Source: an uncultured Collinsella sp.
GTDB lineage: Bacteria > Actinomycetota > Coriobacteriia > Coriobacteriales > Coriobacteriaceae
Length of the DNA: 35,279 nt
Direction of reading: 5' to 3'
Assembly: GCA_937943045.1 (NCBI GenBank)
Contig: CALEBN010000020.1
Coordinates: 1 to 35,279, forward strand
Shown: piece by piece, positions 8,958 through 17,039 of the stretch
Position numbering within the stretch: position 1 is the first letter of the stretch
Layout: each line of letters starts with the position of its first letter
The notes under the pieces: model-generated
What the model saw: the letters and a program-made list of their open reading frames with translations, nothing else
The model's database searches: none
Told to the model about the DNA's origin: nothing
Program-made: the position numbers and the translations under genes

Positions 8958-8994
8958 ACAACAAAACAGGGCCCGATGCATTCGCACCGGGCCC
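8958..8994 (-). terminator. Rho-independent terminator of the wall-anchored protein gene
   Basis: Read on the minus strand, an 11-bp stem (outer GGGCCCG/CGGGCCC, inner GTGC/GCAT with one G-U pair) carries a GAAT loop and is followed by TGTTTTGTTGT. It lies about 36 nt past the stop of the gene at 9030. Confidence 0.85.
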
Positions 8995-9029
8995 CGTCCC
9001 GACTCTTTAGTTATCAGACAGCCGAGAGG

Positions 9030-10736
9030 CTACTCCTCAGAACCGTCCTCACCAGCAGTCTTATTCTGCTGATCGAGCTTATGCTTGCCACTCACAATAG
9101 ACGTGGCACCAAGCGTAGCCAAACTTGCACTGGCAAGGCTCGCCATAACGATAAGGTCGCCCGTCTTGGGCATGTTACCGCCCGAGGACTTGGTCGTCGT
9201 GGTCGTGGTCGTGGTGGTCACCGTTTTGGAGCCATTTTGCTCCTGGTTCTGGTTATCGGCGTTGTCCTTACCGCCGTCCTCGCCCTGCTGCTTTCCGTCG
9301 TCGGTCTTGCCCTTGCTCTCGTCCTTCTCCTTGGATTCATCCCTCGCGACCGCGGTCTGCGTCGTAGAAGCCTGATCAGAATTGTTCTTGTCAGGAGACG
9401 AGCTGCTTACGCCAGCCATCAGCGAGGAACCAAACGTGCAGCCAAGCTGCACAACGAAAGAGGGCTTCTTGTCCGTCGAAGTAGCGGGCGCGTCCGGCGC
9501 CTTATTCGAGTCGTCCTTGGAAGCACCGGAATCAGTAGCGGCGTCAGAGTTAGAGTCATTGCTAGAACCAGTATCGGCGGAAGAATCGCTCGAGCCAGTG
9601 GAAGAGTCAGAGGAACCAGCGTCGGTCGAACCGGAGGCGGCGCCGTCCGTATTGCCGGCAGAGCTTGAAGACGAATCGCCCGCAGCAGAGCCGTTAGAAT
9701 CGGAGCCGCTCGAGGTAGAGCCGTCGTTGGCAACGCCACCAGCAGAGCCATCGCCGCCAGCATCGGTCGAGGGCGCATCCATCCTGCCATCGTTGGCATC
9801 GTCGCTCGAGTCGTCATTCGAATCAGGCGTCGGCGAAGGTGCCGGCGTGGGCTCGGGCTGCACGGGCGTTGCCGCGGAAGCCTCGTCCTCGGCGATATAG
9901 ACGAGGCAATCCTTGAGCTCATTGCGGTAGCGGTTCTTCCAGCCCTCGTGGTACTGGGGCTGGCTTGCATACTTGGTCGCCACATTATTGACCACGCTGT
10001 TGGAAAGCGCCGTCACAAACTCGCGGTCGGTCATACTGTTAGAAAGGTTTGCCCAGCGGAAAAAGTCCTGGCAGCCACCGGTGCCGCACATATTGGTGAT
10101 ACTCCACACCATACCCTTGACGCAGTCGGCACGGCCGGAAATGTCAATACCAAGGGCGCTCTTGAGCCACGCCTCGGTCACCGCATAGTACGAGTTATAC
10201 GCATACGCATCCTGTAGAGCCGAAAACTCAGCAGGGTCGGCGTTATAAGCACCCTGGAAGGCCTCCTGCGCAATACGGCCCAGCTCGGTGAGCTGGCCGT
10301 TCGCATACATGGGGTTGTTCACGTTGGAAATCTCGCTGCCGCGATCGATCGCAGCCTTAAGCATGCCGTACTTAACAGAATCGTAGTTGTAGACCTGCTT
10401 CATAAACGGAACGAGCGACCAACGACGGTCGAACTGGTAATAACCAAGCGCGTTGTAGCCGTCGCCATACGAAAAGCCCTGGTTATAGTTGCCGTGGCTC
10501 TCATATTTGGTGAAGTACTTCATCTCGGCGGTCACGTTGACAAACGAAACACCCTGAACCGACCTCAGCACGCCCGAGAAGGACTGCTGGGTGTAAAGGC
10601 CCTTATCGATATCGGTGGCATCCGAGGCAACACCCGGCGTGGGCTCCTCGGCGGCGGCGGGCGCGGGTGCGGTAACGGCGCCAAACGAAAGCGCCAGCGT
10701 CAGGCCCGCGACAATCGCGGAATGCTTGGGCTGCAT
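9030..10736 (-). CDS. Secreted, sortase-anchored protein with a lysozyme-like N-terminal region (tentative)
   Basis: This 568-residue protein has GGGAGGA before its ATG. Residues 1-30 are a signal peptide ending AAA/EE. Residues 45-285 form a cysteine-containing domain with KYESHGNYNQGFSYGDG and ALGYYQFDRRW. The glutamate and aromatic context recall lysozyme or transglycosylase-type domains, but the match is only suggestive. Residues 295-430 are a low-complexity Ser/Asp/Ala/Gly linker with a PEPTPAPSPTP hinge. A KTVTTTTTTTTTK run encoded by ACC/ACG repeats precedes MPKTG (522-526). A hydrophobic span and GKHK then complete a sorting signal with Met in place of the usual Leu. The tail after the membrane span is long for a sorting signal (about 18 residues). 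The product should be anchored to peptidoglycan by sortase. The function of the N-terminal domain is not proven. Confidence 0.8.
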   Translation of the reverse strand: MQPKHSAIVAGLTLALSFGAVTAPAPAAAEEPTPGVASDATDIDKGLYTQQSFSGVLRSVQGVSFVNVTAEMKYFTKYESHGNYNQGFSYGDGYNALGYYQFDRRWSLVPFMKQVYNYDSVKYGMLKAAIDRGSEISNVNNPMYANGQLTELGRIAQEAFQGAYNADPAEFSALQDAYAYNSYYAVTEAWLKSALGIDISGRADCVKGMVWSITNMCGTGGCQDFFRWANLSNSMTDREFVTALSNSVVNNVATKYASQPQYHEGWKNRYRNELKDCLVYIAEDEASAATPVQPEPTPAPSPTPDSNDDSSDDANDGRMDAPSTDAGGDGSAGGVANDGSTSSGSDSNGSAAGDSSSSSAGNTDGAASGSTDAGSSDSSTGSSDSSADTGSSNDSNSDAATDSGASKDDSNKAPDAPATSTDKKPSFVVQLGCTFGSSLMAGVSSSSPDKNNSDQASTTQTAVARDESKEKDESKGKTDDGKQQGEDGGKDNADNQNQEQNGSKTVTTTTTTTTTKSSGGNMPKTGDLIVMASLASASLATLGATSIVSGKHKLDQQNKTAGEDGSEE

Positions 10737-10864
10737 AAAATCCTCCCTGCATTGGTGTAGTTAAAGTTCAGTTTGCAAAGATAAAAATAAGTATTGCAGC
10801 TCGCCCGTTGTTACACAACAACCCCTCGGTAAACGGCAACAACCCTCCGCGAAATCTTAAGGAA

Positions 10865-11284
10865 TTAAACAAACTGGTCGTCAGGCGCCAACAGAAGCTC
10901 GCCGTAACGCTCCATCAGCCCGTCCCTCAACTGGCAGAAAGCAGGGATATAGACGTCCAAGATGCGCTGAATCAAATCTTGAGCGAGCTTGTTGTCGTAG
11001 ATATGGACGTTCGTATTGCGGTCTCTGAGCATATCTAGCCAGGCTGCCTCATCAATAAAGTCATAGAATCGGTAGGACTCCTTCAAGATGGCACGAGGAG
11101 ACCCCGACGCAGCAAGCGTGGCGCCCTCATACTCGAGCAGACGCTTGAGGAGCTTCCAGCTCAGTTCAAATTGAAGATTGAACTTATTAATCAATCCACT
11201 CTGAACAAAATCATTGTTGAGATCCTGATTGGGCGCATCCTCAAGATTCGCCAAGGCACTGGCAAAGTTCTCATATTTTTTCAT
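10865..11284 (-). CDS. hepT: HepT-like HEPN toxin / nucleotidyltransferase substrate-binding protein (HI0074 type)
   Basis: This is a 139-residue all-helical protein. N-terminal FNLQFELSWKLLKRLLEYEG and the motif R89-N-T-N-V-H94-I-Y96 match the HEPN pattern RX4HXY. In characterised HepT toxins this forms the RNase site, and its tyrosine is AMPylated by the partner antitoxin. The start overlaps the end of mntA by 14 nt, so the two are translationally coupled. The gene order is antitoxin then toxin. The HEPN/MNT call is well supported by both motifs. Whether this copy is a real toxin or the milder substrate-binding type cannot be read from sequence. Confidence 0.85.
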   Translation of the reverse strand: MKKYENFASALANLEDAPNQDLNNDFVQSGLINKFNLQFELSWKLLKRLLEYEGATLAASGSPRAILKESYRFYDFIDEAAWLDMLRDRNTNVHIYDNKLAQDLIQRILDVYIPAFCQLRDGLMERYGELLLAPDDQFV

Positions 11285-11558
11285 ACAGAATCACACCATC
11301 CCTGGCAATTTCATCGAGCAATTGCTGCGACAAGGACTCGTCGAGATTGACGACATCTACATCTAAAAGAGTATCAAGACGCTCCTCGATCAAATATGAG
11401 AAACGGCCGAAATCCCGACAACCTGCTACGGCGATGTCAATATCGCTCTTGGGTAAGTTGTCGCCTCGAGCACGAGAACCAAACAACACGACCTTCTCGG
11501 CGTCACATTCCCGAGCAAAAACTTCGATTTGCTTATACACCTTGTCGAGAGATGCCAT
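11271..11558 (-). CDS. mntA: MntA-like minimal nucleotidyltransferase antitoxin
   Basis: This is a 95-residue protein with the minimal nucleotidyltransferase signature GSX10DXD: G27-S28 in LFGSRARGD, then D39-I-D41. A further acidic site reads LLDVDVV (D66/D68). In the known family the enzyme transfers AMP to the HepT tyrosine and neutralises it. It overlaps hepT by 14 nt. It begins 8 nt after the stop of the Rrf2-type regulator, so all three genes probably share a transcript. The ribosome site is weak (AGGGCTG), which suits coupling to the upstream gene. Confidence 0.88.
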   Translation of the reverse strand: MASLDKVYKQIEVFARECDAEKVVLFGSRARGDNLPKSDIDIAVAGCRDFGRFSYLIEERLDTLLDVDVVNLDESLSQQLLDEIARDGVILYEKI

Positions 11559-11566
11559 TTGCAGCC

Positions 11567-11998
11567 CTACAGCTTAATGTCAAAGTTGATCTCGGGGACG
11601 GCGGCTAGGTCGGCCAACGTCACGCCGTCGACGTACTTTTCAATCACGTCGTCCAGCCCGCGCCAGAACTTGACGGTCGAGCAAAGATCGCTGCGAGTGC
11701 AGCTGTTGTCGATGCCATCGCACGCCACCGGAGCCGTGCTGCCCTCAACGGCACGCAGGATGTCGCCGGCACGCACCTCGGCGGGGTCCTTGGCCATCAT
11801 GTAGCCGCCGCCCTTACCGCGTACGCTCTTAAGCAGGCCCGCCTTCATGAGCGGACGGACCAACTGCTCCAAATACTTTTGCGAGATATGTTCACGGTCG
11901 GCGACCTCGCGCAGGGCAATCTTGCCCTCGGTGTCACCAAGCGCTGCGATATAGATCATCAGTCGGAGGGCATAGCGGCCCTTAGAAGAAATGAGCAT
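11567..11998 (-). CDS. Rrf2/IscR-family transcriptional regulator, probable SUF regulator
   Basis: The start is ATG 11998 (MLISSKGRYALRLMIYIA), the canonical beginning of Rrf2 proteins, behind GAGAGGGTAGG. A longer frame from 12049 adds 17 unlike residues. The 143-residue protein has the winged helix (HISQKYLEQLVRPLMKAGLL, then VRGKGGGY as the wing). Three cysteines, C93-x6-C100-x5-C106, lie where IscR binds its [2Fe-2S] cluster. It is divergent from sufC with palindromes in between, so it very likely senses Fe-S status and controls the suf operon and itself. MntA/HepT follow on the same strand. Confidence 0.9.
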   Translation of the reverse strand: MLISSKGRYALRLMIYIAALGDTEGKIALREVADREHISQKYLEQLVRPLMKAGLLKSVRGKGGGYMMAKDPAEVRAGDILRAVEGSTAPVACDGIDNSCTRSDLCSTVKFWRGLDDVIEKYVDGVTLADLAAVPEINFDIKL

Positions 11999-12015
11999 AC
12001 CTACCCTCTCATCGT

Positions 12016-12140
12016 TGCCGGGACAAAATACCAGGCTTGTTTGTCCCAAATCCTATGCACGCGGGGCAAACAAGCCTGATAATTATGTCCCACATCTAAA
12101 AAGTCGAGTGGATTAGTCGGGTTTTCCCTTGACTAACGCC
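12016..12140. promoter_or_regulatory. Regulatory region between the Rrf2 regulator and sufC with overlapping palindromes
   Basis: Three inverted repeats are visible: GGGACAAA (12020-12027) with TTTGTCCC (12040-12047); CAGGCTTGTTTG plus four further bases (12032-12047) with 12063-12078 (15 of 16 paired); and TTAGTC (12113-12118) with GACTAA (12131-12136). The last contains TTGACT (12129-12134), which could be a -35 box for sufC. A -10 match is poor (TAACTT, 16 nt later). These are the natural candidate operators for the Rrf2-type regulator. Confidence 0.6.
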
Positions 12141-12220
12141 GAACCCATAGTAACTTTATTCCGAGAAGATTCCTAGGGTTTAGTACACCTATGAGTACAC
12201 CATATACAGAGAGGGACAGC

Positions 12221-13021
12221 ATGAGTGCGAATCCGCTGCTTTCCATCGAAGGTCTGACCGCCTCCGTGGACGAGAAGACCATCCTCCACAACGTCAACCT
12301 CAACGTCGCCGCCGGCGAGACCCATGTGCTGATGGGACCCAACGGCGCCGGCAAGTCCACCCTCGGCCACCTGGTCATGGGCGACCCCGTCTACACCGTG
12401 CAGGACGGCCGCATCGTCTTTGACGGCCAGGACATCACCGAGCTCACCACAGACAAACGCTCGCGCGCCGGCCTGTTCCTGAGCTTCCAGGCCCCGGTCG
12501 AGATCCCGGGCGTGCCGCTGTCGAGCTTTTTGCGCGCCAGCATCGCCGGCCGCCCCGGCCTGGAGATGAAGGGCAAGGAGTTCCGCCGTCGCGTCAAGGA
12601 GCTCGCGGCCGAGCTCAACATGGATACCGCCTACCTCAACCGCGAGCTGGGCGTGGGCTTCTCGGGCGGCGAGAAAAAGAAGGTCGAGATGCTCCAGCTT
12701 CTGCTGCTGCAGCCCAAGCTCGCCATCCTGGACGAAACTGACTCCGGCCTGGACGTCGACGCCCTGTCCACCGTCAGCCATGGCATGGATGCCTACCGCA
12801 AGAGCTGCGACGGCTCCATGCTCATCATCACGCACAACACGCGCATCCTGGAGCACCTGGATGTCGACCGCGTCCACGTTATGGTCAAGGGCCATATCGT
12901 GCGCGAGGACGACGCCTCGCTGATCCCTTGGATCGACAAGAACGGTTTTGAGACCTTCGAGCGCGAGGCCGCCGAGCAGCGCGCCCAGGCCGAGGCCGCC
13001 GCTGCCGAGCAGCAGGCGTAA
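12221..13021 (+). CDS. sufC: SufC, ATPase of the SUF Fe-S assembly complex
   Basis: This is a 266-residue ABC-type ATPase. The start is ATG 12221, behind GAGAGGGA at proper distance; the in-frame ATG at 12191 lacks a ribosome site. Walker A is GPNGAGKST (39-47), the signature reads GFSGGEKKKVEM, and Walker B plus D-loop is LAILDETDSGLD. The switch histidine is in LIITHNTR. These are SufC hallmarks rather than transporter ATPase features. It powers cluster building on the SufB-SufD scaffold in the cytoplasm. The C-terminus ends in an Ala/Glu/Gln-rich tail (EAAEQRAQAEAAAAEQQA). It is first in the operon and sufB follows after 12 nt. Confidence 0.97.
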   Translation: MSANPLLSIEGLTASVDEKTILHNVNLNVAAGETHVLMGPNGAGKSTLGHLVMGDPVYTVQDGRIVFDGQDITELTTDKRSRAGLFLSFQAPVEIPGVPLSSFLRASIAGRPGLEMKGKEFRRRVKELAAELNMDTAYLNRELGVGFSGGEKKKVEMLQLLLLQPKLAILDETDSGLDVDALSTVSHGMDAYRKSCDGSMLIITHNTRILEHLDVDRVHVMVKGHIVREDDASLIPWIDKNGFETFEREAAEQRAQAEAAAAEQQA

Positions 13022-13033
13022 AGGGGCGACGCA

Positions 13034-14446
13034 ATGACCAAGAACCGCACCGAGGTCGCGGACATCGACCGCAGCCTCTACGACTTCACCTATGGCGAGG
13101 AGGGATTCGAGCGCCTCGACGCCGGCATCACGCCCGACATCGTGCGCGAGATCAGCGCCAAAAAGGACGAGCCGCAGTGGATGCTCGACCTGCGCCTCAA
13201 GTCCCTCGAGATCTTCAACCGCTTCCCCGACCCGACGTGGGGCCCCTCCATCGAGGGCCTGGACATGGACAACATCGTCACCTACGTCAAGCCCAACACC
13301 GACCAAAAGCACGACTGGGAGTCGGTGCCCGACGACATCAAGAACACCTTTGAGCGCCTGGGCATCCCCGAGGCAGAGCGCAGCTACCTGGCGGGCGTCG
13401 GCGCGCAGTACGACTCCGAGCTCGTCTACCACAACATGCAGGACACCGCGTCCAAGATGGGCATCGTCTACTCCGGCATCGAAGAGGCCCTGCACGACCC
13501 GCAGTGGGAGCCGCTCATCCACGAGAAGTTTATGACGCTCATCCCGCCCACCGACCACAAGTTTGCGGCCCTGCACGGTGCTGTGTGGTCGGGCGGCTCG
13601 TTTGTCTACGTGCCCAAGGGCACCAAGCTCGATTTTCCGCTGCAGAGCTACTTCCGCCTCAACGCCAAGGGCGCCGGCCAGTTTGAGCACACGCTCATCA
13701 TCGTCGAGGACGATGCCGACCTGCACTTTATCGAGGGCTGCTCCGCACCCAAGTACAACGTGGCCAACCTCCACGCCGGCGCTGTCGAGCTATTTGTGGG
13801 CAAGCGCGCGCACCTGCGCTACTCGACCATCGAGAACTGGTCCAAGAACATGTACAACCTCAACACCAAGCGTGCGCGCGTGGACGAGGACGGCGACATC
13901 GAGTGGATCAGCGGCTCCTTCGGCAGCCACGTGGGCTACCTCTACCCCATGAGCGTGCTCAACGGTCGCCGCGCCCGCTCGAGCTTTACCGGCATCACCT
14001 TTGCCGGCGCCGGCCAGAACCTCGATACCGGCTGCAAGGTCGTACTCAACGCGCCCGATACCTCGGCAACCGTCGAGACCAAGGGCATCTCCAAGAGCGG
14101 CGGCATCCAGACCTTCCGCAGCTCCATCGTGGCCACGCCTAAGGCCGAGGGTTCCAAGGCAACCGTGAGCTGCCAGTCGCTCATGCTCGACGACCAAAGC
14201 CGCTCCGATACCATCCCCGCCATGGACATCCGCGCCAAGAACGTCGACATCGGCCACGAGGCCACCATCGGCCGCATCGGCGACGACAAGGTGTTCTACC
14301 TGATGAGCCGCGGCATCTCGGAAGAAGAGGCCCGCACCATGATCGTCAACGGCTTTGCCAACCCGGTCTCCAAGGAGCTGCCGCTTGAGTACGCCGTCGA
14401 GATGAACAACCTGATCAAGCTCGAGATGGAAGGAGCGATCGGATAA
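13034..14446 (+). CDS. sufB: SufB, Fe-S scaffold core subunit
   Basis: This 470-residue protein is of normal SufB length. It has the typical stretch VGAQYDSELVYHNMQ in the N-terminal part. Later come GSFVYVPKGTKLDFPLQSYFR, the beta-helix core, KSGGIQTFRSSIV, and the closing HEATIGRIGDDKVFYLMSRGIS. Together with SufC and SufD it forms the SufBC2D scaffold on which clusters are made. GGGGCGACGC precedes the ATG. Its TAA stop shares one base with the ATG of sufD (TAATG), so the two are translationally coupled. Nothing appears broken. Confidence 0.97.
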   Translation: MTKNRTEVADIDRSLYDFTYGEEGFERLDAGITPDIVREISAKKDEPQWMLDLRLKSLEIFNRFPDPTWGPSIEGLDMDNIVTYVKPNTDQKHDWESVPDDIKNTFERLGIPEAERSYLAGVGAQYDSELVYHNMQDTASKMGIVYSGIEEALHDPQWEPLIHEKFMTLIPPTDHKFAALHGAVWSGGSFVYVPKGTKLDFPLQSYFRLNAKGAGQFEHTLIIVEDDADLHFIEGCSAPKYNVANLHAGAVELFVGKRAHLRYSTIENWSKNMYNLNTKRARVDEDGDIEWISGSFGSHVGYLYPMSVLNGRRARSSFTGITFAGAGQNLDTGCKVVLNAPDTSATVETKGISKSGGIQTFRSSIVATPKAEGSKATVSCQSLMLDDQSRSDTIPAMDIRAKNVDIGHEATIGRIGDDKVFYLMSRGISEEEARTMIVNGFANPVSKELPLEYAVEMNNLIKLEMEGAIG

Positions 14447-15717
14447 TGAAAGAGACCACGAACACCGCTGCTACCACGCTCGAGCAGGTTAATGCGATGC
14501 CGGCAGCAACTTGGGGCTGGCTCAAAATGAACCAGACCAAGCTTGAGCTTTCGGACGAGCTTGCCGCCGCTCCCGCCGAGGCCGTTGAGATCGAGGGGCT
14601 GGACGAGCAGTTTGCCGGCTCGGCCGACGCCTTCGACGCCGCCATTGATGCCATGGCCGAGCGCTTCCCCGAGCGCCGCGCCTCCGCCCCCGGCGACGCC
14701 GCCGATCGAGCCCGCATCACGCCCGAGACAGAGCTCGACGTGCCCGCCACCTCTGTCTACCAGGCCGGCGCCATCAAGCTCGAGGAGGAGCTCTCCCCTG
14801 CCGAGGCCTTCGAGACCGGCATGGGCGAGGCTGCCTATACCTACCTGGCCGACCACGCCACCAAGCGCATCGTCATCGATGTGTCCGCATACAAGCACGC
14901 CACGGTTACCGTGCGCGTGAGCGGTGTCGATGCAGCGGTTGCGATTGCCGCCATCGACGTCGTCGCCCGCCCGCAGGCAACGCTCGACCTGCAGATCGCC
15001 CTAGACTCCCCCGTCAACGGCCAAGGCGTCGTGGGCTCCGTGCTACGCGTGTGCGCTTACGAGTACGCCACTGTCAACGTAACCTGCACGCAGACGCTCG
15101 ATGACAGCTGGATCGCGCTCGACGACACCGGTCTGTTCCTGGACGAGGGCGCGCGCGTCAACGTGCAGCACACCGTCCTGGGTGCCGGTGCCAGCGCCAC
15201 CGGCCTTGCCGGCGACCTGCTGGGCGACACCGCCAAGGTAACGATCGATACCGATTACCTTGGCGCCCGCGAGCAGGTGCGCGACTTTAACTACGAGCTG
15301 CGCCACCGCGGCCGCAAGACCGAGTGCGAGATCGACGCCAACGGCGTGCTGACCGGTACGTCCAAGAAGGTCTACCGCGGCACCATCGACCTCGTGCACG
15401 GCTGCAAGGGCGCAACCGGCACCGAGCGCGAAACCGTGCTGCTGGCCAACAAGGGCGTCGACAACAAGACCGTTCCCGTCATCCTCTGCGACGAGGACGA
15501 CGTCGCCGGCAACCACGGCGCCACCATCGGTCACGTCCGCGACGAGCAGCTGTTCTATCTCGCCTGCCGCGGCCTTGACCAAAACGCCGCCGAGGACCTG
15601 TTCATCCGCGCCAAGCTGGAGGACGCCGCGCTTTCCGCCACTGACGAGCGCACCCGCGCTGCCGTCGTCCGCTTGGGCAATAACCTGATCGACAACTTTG
15701 AGGAGGAGCTCGCATGA
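14446..15717 (+). CDS. sufD: SufD, Fe-S scaffold partner subunit
   Basis: This 423-residue SufD has a variable alanine-rich N-terminus and a beta-helix core. Its C-terminal HGATIGHVRDEQLFYLACRG matches the SufB/SufD family end and contains the conserved SufD histidine (NHGATIG). It partners SufB and SufC and is linked to iron entry in studied systems. The start overlaps the sufB stop by one base, and its TGA overlaps the sufS ATG (ATGA). N-terminal divergence is usual for SufD. The position between sufB and sufS supports the call. Confidence 0.95.
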   Translation: MKETTNTAATTLEQVNAMPAATWGWLKMNQTKLELSDELAAAPAEAVEIEGLDEQFAGSADAFDAAIDAMAERFPERRASAPGDAADRARITPETELDVPATSVYQAGAIKLEEELSPAEAFETGMGEAAYTYLADHATKRIVIDVSAYKHATVTVRVSGVDAAVAIAAIDVVARPQATLDLQIALDSPVNGQGVVGSVLRVCAYEYATVNVTCTQTLDDSWIALDDTGLFLDEGARVNVQHTVLGAGASATGLAGDLLGDTAKVTIDTDYLGAREQVRDFNYELRHRGRKTECEIDANGVLTGTSKKVYRGTIDLVHGCKGATGTERETVLLANKGVDNKTVPVILCDEDDVAGNHGATIGHVRDEQLFYLACRGLDQNAAEDLFIRAKLEDAALSATDERTRAAVVRLGNNLIDNFEEELA

Positions 15718-17039
15718 TCGACACCGAGCACGTTAAATGCGACACCTGTACCGCACCGGAGCCTATGGAGCTCGACGCCAGCGACGAGGCCTCGCGCGGC
15801 TGGCCTACCGTCGACATCGAGACCAACCCCTACAAGGCGCAGTTCCCGCTGTTCCAGCAGCACCCTGAGATCGCCTTCCTCGATAGCGCCGCCACCGCGC
15901 AGCGTCCCGCCTGCGTGCTCGACGCCGAGCGCGACTTCTACCAGCGCATGAACGCCAACCCCCTGCGTGGCCTGTACTCGCTGTCCGTCGAGGCCACCGA
16001 GGCCATCGCGAAGGTGCGCCAGCAGATCGCCGACGTCATCGGCGCCCCCCAGGCCAACGAGGTCGTCTTCACCCGCAACACGAGCGAGTCGCTCAACCTG
16101 GTCGCCAAGAGCTTTGCGCCCACGGTCCTCGAGCCGGGCGACGAGGTCGTCATCACCATCATGGAGCACCACTCTAACCTGATCCCGTGGCAGCAGGTCT
16201 GCCGCGAGACCGGCGCCAAGCTCGTCTACCTCTACCCCACCAAGACCGGTCAGCTCACGACCGAGGAGGTTCTGTCCAAGGTGGGTCCCAAGACCAAGAT
16301 CTTGGCCGTGGGTCAAGTCTCTAACGTGCTGGGCGTCGAGAGCCCGGTCAAGAATCTCGGCAAGCTCGTGCACAAGTACGGCGGCTATCTGGTCGTCGAC
16401 GGCGCGCAGTCGCTGCCGCACATGCCGGTCGATGTGGCCGATCTGGGCGCCGACTTCTTTGCCTTTAGCGCGCACAAGGCCATGGGCCCCATGGGCATCG
16501 GCGTGCTGTGGGGCAAGATGGACCTGCTCAACGCCATGCCGCCCATGCTCACCGGCGGCGAGATGATCGACTCGGTCACCGAGCAGGACGCCGTCTGGGC
16601 GCCCGTCCCCGAGAAGTTCGAGGCCGGCACGCAGGACGCCGCCGGCATCTTCGCCACGGGCGCGGCGCTTGACTACCTGGTCAACACGGTAGGCTACGAA
16701 AACATCCAGACCCGTGAGAAGGCACTCGTCCACTACCTGATGGGCGAGCTCATGCAGCTCGACTTTGTCCAGATCATCGGCTCCATCTATTGGGACAACC
16801 ACCACGGCGTCGTCAGCTTTAACGTCAAGGGCATCCACCCGCACGATGTCGCGAGCATCATGGATATGGACGGTGTCTGCATCCGCGCCGGTCACCACTG
16901 CGCGCAGCCGTTGCTCACCTGGCTAGGCGTCGAGAACCTTGCCTGCTGCCGCGCCAGCGTGGCTTTCTACAACGACAAGGCCGATATCGACAAGTTTATC
17001 GCCGGCCTGCATCACGTTTGGAGCACGTTCAATGGGTAA
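15714..17039 (+). CDS. sufS: SufS, group II cysteine desulfurase
   Basis: This is a 441-residue PLP enzyme that takes sulfur from cysteine and passes it to SufU. The PLP lysine is K255 in FSAHKAMGP. The active-site cysteine is C396 in RAGHHCAQP, the short-loop form of group II enzymes. The protein carries an N-terminal extension of about 35 residues with a CxxC pair (VKCDTCTAPEP) before the usual start YKAQFPLFQQHPEIAFLDSAA. The strong GAGGAGG ribosome site right before ATG 15714 and the ATGA overlap with sufD argue that the extension is real. sufU overlaps its 3' end by 8 nt. Confidence 0.96.
   Translation: MIDTEHVKCDTCTAPEPMELDASDEASRGWPTVDIETNPYKAQFPLFQQHPEIAFLDSAATAQRPACVLDAERDFYQRMNANPLRGLYSLSVEATEAIAKVRQQIADVIGAPQANEVVFTRNTSESLNLVAKSFAPTVLEPGDEVVITIMEHHSNLIPWQQVCRETGAKLVYLYPTKTGQLTTEEVLSKVGPKTKILAVGQVSNVLGVESPVKNLGKLVHKYGGYLVVDGAQSLPHMPVDVADLGADFFAFSAHKAMGPMGIGVLWGKMDLLNAMPPMLTGGEMIDSVTEQDAVWAPVPEKFEAGTQDAAGIFATGAALDYLVNTVGYENIQTREKALVHYLMGELMQLDFVQIIGSIYWDNHHGVVSFNVKGIHPHDVASIMDMDGVCIRAGHHCAQPLLTWLGVENLACCRASVAFYNDKADIDKFIAGLHHVWSTFNG

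Noticed and set aside
12191..12220. Earlier ATG for sufC
   Set aside because: SufC proteins start near SANPLLSIEGL. The ribosome site GAGAGGGA fits ATG 12221 only.
12173..13774. 533-residue open frame antisense to sufC and sufB
   Set aside because: It is a reading-frame shadow of GC-rich genes: repetitive Leu/Val/Gly/Ala/His/Asp composition, no motif, no ribosome site. Similar long antisense frames occur opposite sufS (15555-16898), the NifU-like/GGGtGRT genes (18754-20523), rho (27656-29461) and argS (31240-32958).
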